Assembly (NCBI GenBank): GCA_023229065.1
Contig: JALNZZ010000004.1
Span: 1-43,842 of the forward strand
Direction of reading: 5' to 3'
DNA from: Porticoccaceae bacterium
Lineage (GTDB): Bacteria > Pseudomonadota > Gammaproteobacteria > Pseudomonadales > Porticoccaceae
Length of the DNA: 43,842 nt
Shown here piece by piece: positions 41,256 through 43,842 of the stretch (position 1 is the first letter of the stretch; the number at the start of each line of letters is the position of its first letter). Made by a program: the position numbers and the translations under genes. Under the pieces are notes generated by a model. That model saw nothing but the letters and a program-made list of their open reading frames with translations, searched no databases and had not been told where the DNA came from.

Positions 41256-41362
41256 GGCAAGCGGAGCGCGCAGGCCCGCCAGGGCCGGAGGCGTCAGTGA
41301 TGGAAGCCCGCATGGGGCGAGACTCGCGCAGCGAGGCTCGATGCGCAGCACGACAGCGCGAC
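41256..41362 (+). repeat. Dispersed repeat R4, copy near 41.3 kb
   Basis: Matches 39199-39333 word for word in several blocks (see that entry), with the middle shortened. It fills the spacer between the R2 leader of radC and the DUF1016 stop. No gene is seen in 41055-41399. Confidence 0.7.
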
Positions 41363-41399
41363 GGCGGAACGCCGGGACGCCCGACTGCTGGGAACAGGA

Positions 41400-42464
41400 C
41401 TACCCGCTATCGGTCTTGCGCTGCTCGATCTGCAACTGTGCCCGCTGCGTTGCCTGTTGCAACCGCTCCACCAGCACACCCCTTGGCGGCAAGGCGGTCA
41501 GGTACTCGGCGACGTGGATGCCCGACTTGTCCAGCTCCAGCAACTCGATCTGCTCGCGCTTCTTGCCGGTGCAAAGGATGATGCCCAGCGGCGAGGCTTC
41601 CTCCGGCTCCCGTTCGTGCTTGTCGAGCCAGCGAAGGTAAAGCTCCATCTGGCCCTTGTAGGCCGCCTTGAACTCGCCGACCTTCAACTCCACCGCCACC
41701 AGCCGCCGCAGCTTGCGGTTGTAGAAAAGCAGGTCGAGGTGGAAATCCTCGTCGTCAATCGGGATGCGCTTCTGCCGGGCCACGAAGCTGAAACCTGCGC
41801 CCAGCTCCAGCAGGAATGACTCCATTTCACGAATGATCGCGGCTTCGAGGTCGCTTTCCTGCCAAGTGTCACGCAGCCCCAGGAAGTCGAGAATGTACGG
41901 GTCGCGCATGACCAGCGCGGGCGACATGCGCTGCGCATCGCGCATCGTCGCCAGCTCCTGCGCGATCATCTCCCCTGGCTTCTGCGACAGCGCCGTGCGC
42001 TCGTACAGCATCGAGTCGATGCGCTCGCGCAGCGTTCGCACGCTCCAGCGTTCGGCGCTCGCCATCTGCGCGTAGTAGTCCCGCTGGAGCGGGTCTTTCA
42101 GCGGGATCAGGGCGATGAAATGCGTCCAGCTCAATTGTCGTATCAGTGATACGACAATTCGCTCGTCCGGGTAGGCGGCGGCGAACTGCACCATGCGGCG
42201 CAGGTTCTTGACCGCGAAACTGCCGCCGTACTCCTTGACCAACTGCGCCGCCAGGGTCAACACCACTTCCTCGCCGTAGTCGGCTCGCCGGCCCTCCAAG
42301 ACCTGCGTGTGGATGCGCTGGCCGATGCGCCAATAGAGCATCGTCAACTCGCTATTCACCGCCGAGGCGGCGCGTTGCCGCGCCGCCTCGATCAGTGCCC
42401 GAATGTCGCCCAGCAGCGCCGAAGGCGCTGCGGGTGACGCTACGGATGCCTTGCGCTGGTTCAT
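41400..42464 (-). CDS. DUF1016 / YhcG-type PDDEXK nuclease
   Basis: A 354-residue protein. The N-terminal DUF1016 helical domain covers about residues 15-160 (LYWRIGQRIHTQVLEG, RIVVSLIRQLSWTHFIALIP). The C-terminal PDDEXK domain has FHLDLLFYNRKLRRLVAVEL and LKVGEF, giving Asp and Glu-Leu-Lys of the active site near 235-258. Related proteins are linked to defence and DNA cleavage. The ATG at 42464 overlaps the integrase stop (ATGA), so nuclease production is tied to integrase expression. The gene contains a perfect 27-bp palindrome at 42133-42159. Confidence 0.92.
   Translation of the reverse strand: MNQRKASVASPAAPSALLGDIRALIEAARQRAASAVNSELTMLYWRIGQRIHTQVLEGRRADYGEEVVLTLAAQLVKEYGGSFAVKNLRRMVQFAAAYPDERIVVSLIRQLSWTHFIALIPLKDPLQRDYYAQMASAERWSVRTLRERIDSMLYERTALSQKPGEMIAQELATMRDAQRMSPALVMRDPYILDFLGLRDTWQESDLEAAIIREMESFLLELGAGFSFVARQKRIPIDDEDFHLDLLFYNRKLRRLVAVELKVGEFKAAYKGQMELYLRWLDKHEREPEEASPLGIILCTGKKREQIELLELDKSGIHVAEYLTALPPRGVLVERLQQATQRAQLQIEQRKTDSG
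42133..42159. repeat. Perfect 27-bp palindrome inside the DUF1016 gene
   Basis: AATTGTCGTATCA (42133-42145), central G, and the exact complement at 42147-42159. It encodes part of the conserved IVVSLIRQLS segment. A 13-bp perfect arm in coding DNA is unlikely by chance. Confidence 0.95.
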
Positions 42465-43660
42465 GCCGCCACTCCTTCGGCCTGCCGTGCGCCAGTGATG
42501 GCCTGGCGTCGGCTGGCCACCAGCTCGGCCGCATCGCGCACCGGCTTGTCCTCGGTGTGGACGTAGTGCATGAACATCGCCACGGTCTTGTGGCCCGTCA
42601 GCTTCATGCCTACCTTGGTCGGTACGCCCGAATTGGCAATGTCGGTCGTGGAGCGGTGGCGGATGCCGTGCGTGCCGACATGCGGGACGCCAGCGGCCTT
42701 GAGTACCCGGCACCAGCCGCCATAGTGCTCGCCGAAGGTCAGGTGCCGGGCCGGGTCGTTGGGAGACGGCAGGACATACGGGCAACCCTCCCGGCGCGGG
42801 GCCGTCGAAAGCAGCCGATGGGCTTCCGCGCTCATGGGCTTGGAAAGGCCGCCGGTCTTGCTGTCGGGCCACACGACGCGGCGATTTTCCAGGTCGATCC
42901 AGCTCCATTCGAGCGTGCAGATTTCAGAACGGCGGCCAGCGAACTCGAATTGCAGGCGGATCGCCAGCGGGATGACGTAGTTCTCCAGCCCTTCGGCCTC
43001 CAGCTTCTCCAGTTGGCGAAAGATCAGCGCCAGCTCGTCGTCAACGATGAGCCGGGTTTCCTCGCCGGGCGGGAACATCGGAACGTGGCGGCACGGGTTC
43101 GTGCCGTCCGGGCGGTAGCCCCACACTTCGGCCAGGTTGAACATCTTGCGCAGCACGCCAAAGGCGTTGTTCGCCTCGGCCGGCTTGTAGGCGAACTTTT
43201 CCATCAACGCGGCAATGTCGGGCCGCTTCACGTCCTGCACTTTCTTGCGCCCCAGCACCGGAACGATGCAGCGGTCAATGACGGCCTGGTAGCCGCGCTG
43301 CGTGGTGGGCTTGTTGCGCTTCTTGGAGTAGTCCTCCATGAACTTTTTGCACAGCGCCTCCATCGTGGGCGCCTTGCGCGCCTCGGCCTTGGCGCCGCCG
43401 GGGTCGCCACCCCGGCGAACCTCGGCCAGCCAGTCCTGCGCCATGACGCGCGCCTGCTCCACGGTCAGTTCCCCGTACAGCCCCAGCGAGGGCTTGCGGG
43501 GCTGACCGGCGTTCGTGCGGTACTGGAGCATGAACACCTTGCGGCCCGCTGGGGTAATCTTGCACAGGAAGCCGGGCACTACGGTATCCCGCAGTTCGAC
43601 GTCCTTGGCCTGGGGTTGCGCCGCCTCTACGGCGGTCTTGGTGAGCTTGATCTTTGCCAT
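42461..43660 (-). CDS. int: Tyrosine-recombinase integrase of the ICE
   Basis: A 399-residue integrase with an N-terminal DUF4102-type arm-binding domain (AKIKLTKTAVEAAQPQAKDV, VPGFLCKITPAGRKVF), a core-binding SAM-like domain (about 100-190) and a catalytic domain. The catalytic set is visible: Arg243 (AGRRSEIC), His331 and Arg334 (THGIRHRST), His357 (GHK) and Tyr366 (FMHYVHTED). The ATG at 43660 has AAGGAGTCATC upstream; an in-frame ATG at 43696 is too early. It catalyses integration and excision at the att sites, one of which should be just upstream. Confidence 0.96.
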   Translation of the reverse strand: MAKIKLTKTAVEAAQPQAKDVELRDTVVPGFLCKITPAGRKVFMLQYRTNAGQPRKPSLGLYGELTVEQARVMAQDWLAEVRRGGDPGGAKAEARKAPTMEALCKKFMEDYSKKRNKPTTQRGYQAVIDRCIVPVLGRKKVQDVKRPDIAALMEKFAYKPAEANNAFGVLRKMFNLAEVWGYRPDGTNPCRHVPMFPPGEETRLIVDDELALIFRQLEKLEAEGLENYVIPLAIRLQFEFAGRRSEICTLEWSWIDLENRRVVWPDSKTGGLSKPMSAEAHRLLSTAPRREGCPYVLPSPNDPARHLTFGEHYGGWCRVLKAAGVPHVGTHGIRHRSTTDIANSGVPTKVGMKLTGHKTVAMFMHYVHTEDKPVRDAAELVASRRQAITGARQAEGVAA

Positions 43661-43842
43661 GATGACTCCTTGGAACGACCCGGTTCCAAGAGCCACATAG
43701 GAGCGGCGCGAGGGGAAACCGGGTCAAGTTTCAGAAAGCACCGGCATATGATGGACGCGCCTAAGTTATTGATAAACCTGCTGTATCGAGCTTCGGCGTA
43801 GTCCAGCGAAGTACCGGGCTGGAGTCATCGTCAAACAAAAAA
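43661..43842. other. ICE end with probable attachment site
   Basis: 182 bp beyond the integrase start with no gene. The window ends in ACAAAAAA, whose complement TTTTTTGT resembles the T-rich short core I recall for Tn4371-family att sites. A TTGACC word lies at 43718-43723 (minus strand), but no matching -10 was found. The host junction is not in view, so the site cannot be confirmed. Confidence 0.4.

Larger units (their letters stand above)
1..43842. mobile_element. Tn4371-family integrative and conjugative element, partial
   Basis: The gene order from right to left is integrase, DUF1016 nuclease, RadC, DUF2958, DUF932, ParB-like, DUF736, DUF2285, RepA, ParA, DUF2840, TraF, relaxase, cargo, LysR, EexN, TraG, CopG, TrbB-C-D-E. 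This is the known scaffold of Tn4371-like ICEs, with cargo in the usual slot between the relaxase and traR. The left end is cut inside trbE, so the remaining trb genes and the other attachment site are not in view. The right end lies about 180 bp beyond the integrase start and is probably at or near the attachment site. Family assignment is from protein content, not from a database search. Confidence 0.88.

Noticed and set aside
43700..43760. Integrase promoter from the TTGACC word
   Set aside because: No -10 hexamer at 16-18 bp spacing.

Overview
The window is most of a Tn4371-family integrative and conjugative element (ICE) in a GC-rich proteobacterium, probably gamma or beta. This rests on gene content and order: a tyrosine integrase at the right end, then RadC, DUF2958, DUF932, ParB-like, DUF736, DUF2285, RepA, ParA, DUF2840, TraF and a VirD2-type relaxase, and after a cargo block TraR (LysR), EexN, TraG, a CopG-type protein and trbB-C-D-E. 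Nearly the whole backbone is on the minus strand. trbE runs off the left edge, so trbJ, L, F, G and I should lie outside. No tRNA, rRNA, CRISPR array or intact insertion sequence was seen.

Layout. 1-8026: mating-pair formation and coupling genes, largely in one ATGA-overlapping chain, with eexN and the LysR regulator upstream. 8027-25454: cargo of mixed origin. It holds an AI-2E-type permease, a DUF1269 protein, an LpxR-type lipid A deacylase, a two-component system, a divergent operon for an RND tripartite pump continued by a LinKLMN/Mla-like ABC-MCE lipid-transport set, a broken FAD oxidoreductase, and a type II NADH dehydrogenase. 25455-31344: relaxase, TraF, partition and RepA genes with iteron-like repeats. 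31345-41399: small ICE housekeeping genes separated by long, repeat-rich intergenic spacers. 41400-43842: PDDEXK/DUF1016 nuclease, integrase and the probable element end.

How it fits together. The integrase excises the element. RepA, the iterons and ParA/RHH/ParB probably keep the excised circle alive. The relaxase, TraG and Trb proteins transfer it, and EexN probably blocks redundant entry. The cargo acts at the envelope: a histidine kinase/response regulator pair next to an RND pump plus an MCE lipid/hydrophobic-solute transporter in one operon, with a lipid A-trimming enzyme nearby. I read this as a mobile envelope-remodelling and hydrophobic-compound tolerance module; that is inference.

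Beyond the genes, the main signals are: four copies of a 17-bp iteron; AAGTTAG repeats in the parA-repA gap; a dispersed repeat built of two hairpins with the same central T:T mismatch (three copies); a leader module repeated upstream of radC and a DUF2958 gene and, more diverged, upstream of DUF932; a hairpin array before the relaxase; and a perfect 27-bp palindrome inside the DUF1016 gene.
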